Below are positions 63,709 to 64,000 of a stretch of 64,000 nucleotides of DNA, piece after piece. The stretch covers positions 62,001 through 126,000 of the forward strand of contig JAIVFI010000042.1 of NCBI GenBank assembly GCA_025558095.1, written 5' to 3'. The stretch is from Hyaloraphidium curvatum. Its lineage: Eukaryota; Monoblepharomycota; Hyaloraphidiomycetes; Hyaloraphidiales; Hyaloraphidiaceae. Below the pieces are notes generated by a model. The model searched no databases. It worked only from the letters and a program-made list of their open reading frames with translations, and was not told the DNA's origin. Position 1 is the stretch's first letter; the number at the start of each line of letters is the position of its first letter. Made by a program: the position numbers and the translations under genes.

Positions 63709-63950
63709 GGCGGTGGGCCCGGCTCCGGCGGACAATCTTTGATCGGCGGATGAGGGATGGAGCCTTCCGGAAACTCGCCAAGGCCACGGCAAATCTCTCG
63801 ACGTGCAGGACGGTCCGTCCAGCGGAGAACAACCAGGGAGCATCGGGATGCGGGCCTCGAATTAGACCGCAGGGACTCATGCGGAAATGGCCCAAGATGG
63901 CCCCGGATGGCGAGATCATCCAGCTCCACTCCGCACGCGACAAAGCACCC

Positions 63951-64000
63951 TCACGCCGACGACCCGAACCCGCTGTCCTGCCTGTCCAGCATCTCCTTCA
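63951..64000 (-). CDS. Possible 3' end of a gene running off the window
   Basis: On the minus strand the last 50 bases read KEMLDRQDSGFGSSA followed by TGA. This looks like the C-terminus of a gene whose body lies beyond the window. Too short to identify, and could be chance. Confidence 0.3.
   Translation of the reverse strand, partial: KEMLDRQDSGFGSSA

Noticed and set aside
2400..63900. Many long antisense and off-frame open frames of 150-700 codons rich in Arg, Ala, Gly and Pro
   Set aside because: They overlie well-supported genes and arise from GC-rich third positions; none shows family motifs.
1..64000. Bacterial origin of the window, suggested by high GC, a histidine kinase and NhaC
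   Set aside because: Numerous short spliceosomal-type introns and HIR1, TTLL12-, BLOC1S2- and CRAL-TRIO-type genes make it eukaryotic.

Overview
This is a GC-rich, gene-dense eukaryotic window, most likely from an early-diverging (zoosporic-type) fungus. I see about 34 protein genes, roughly one per 1.9 kb, on both strands. Many have short GT-AG introns, mostly 45-75 nt, often with a CTGAC/CTAAT-like branch site close to the acceptor. Fungal signs are a fungal-specific transcription-factor domain, a membrane-bound hybrid histidine kinase and HIR1/HIRA. TTLL12-like, METTL24-like and BLOC1S2-like genes are shared with animals and are usually missing from yeasts and moulds. Hyaloraphidium or another Monoblepharidomycetes/Chytridiomycota genome would fit, but that is a guess. 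Splice sites were chosen by hand from GT..AG, reading frame and family similarity. For almost all spliced genes the exon lengths sum to a multiple of three.

Layout. 0.2-10 kb: GH26 glycoside hydrolase (-), HIR1 (+), NhaC-like Na+/H+ antiporter (+), METTL24-like methyltransferase (+). 10-21.6 kb: small zinc protein, TTLL12-like (-), hybrid histidine kinase, a possible transcription factor, a frame-broken secreted Ig-like protein, a short-chain dehydrogenase (-), BLOC1S2-like (-). 21.7-39.3 kb: quinone oxidoreductase, a 3-hydroxyacyl-CoA dehydrogenase (-), two alpha/beta hydrolases, an HSL-type esterase and a sulfotransferase-like protein, mixed with four of five members of an unrecognised multi-pass membrane family. 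39.3-49.6 kb: secreted proteins, including a 1605-residue lectin/MACPF-like/PAN protein (-), a Sec14-like protein (-), a small secreted protein (-) and a gluzincin-like metallopeptidase (+). 49.8-64 kb: the fifth membrane-family member, an ankyrin + PD-(D/E)XK nuclease-like fusion, a RING-vWA protein (-), a limonene-epoxide-hydrolase-fold protein, a Cys-rich GPI-type protein (-), a DUF2786-type gene with an in-frame TAG (-), an FkbM methyltransferase, and a fungal transcription factor (-).

The most notable content is the five-member membrane-protein family at 23.4, 25.2, 31.0, 34.8 and 49.8 kb. Members share an N-terminal W/E-L-ALxP motif, a central C-x-C-x4-C-x-G motif between membrane segments, and a C-terminal GLW-x2-LRG-x-G segment. 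Other points of interest are the lectin-MACPF protein, the ankyrin-nuclease fusion, two genes broken at the same kind of pentanucleotide repeat (TTCGG x2), and the in-frame TAG inside a conserved domain. I found no tRNA, rRNA, CRISPR array or recognisable transposon.
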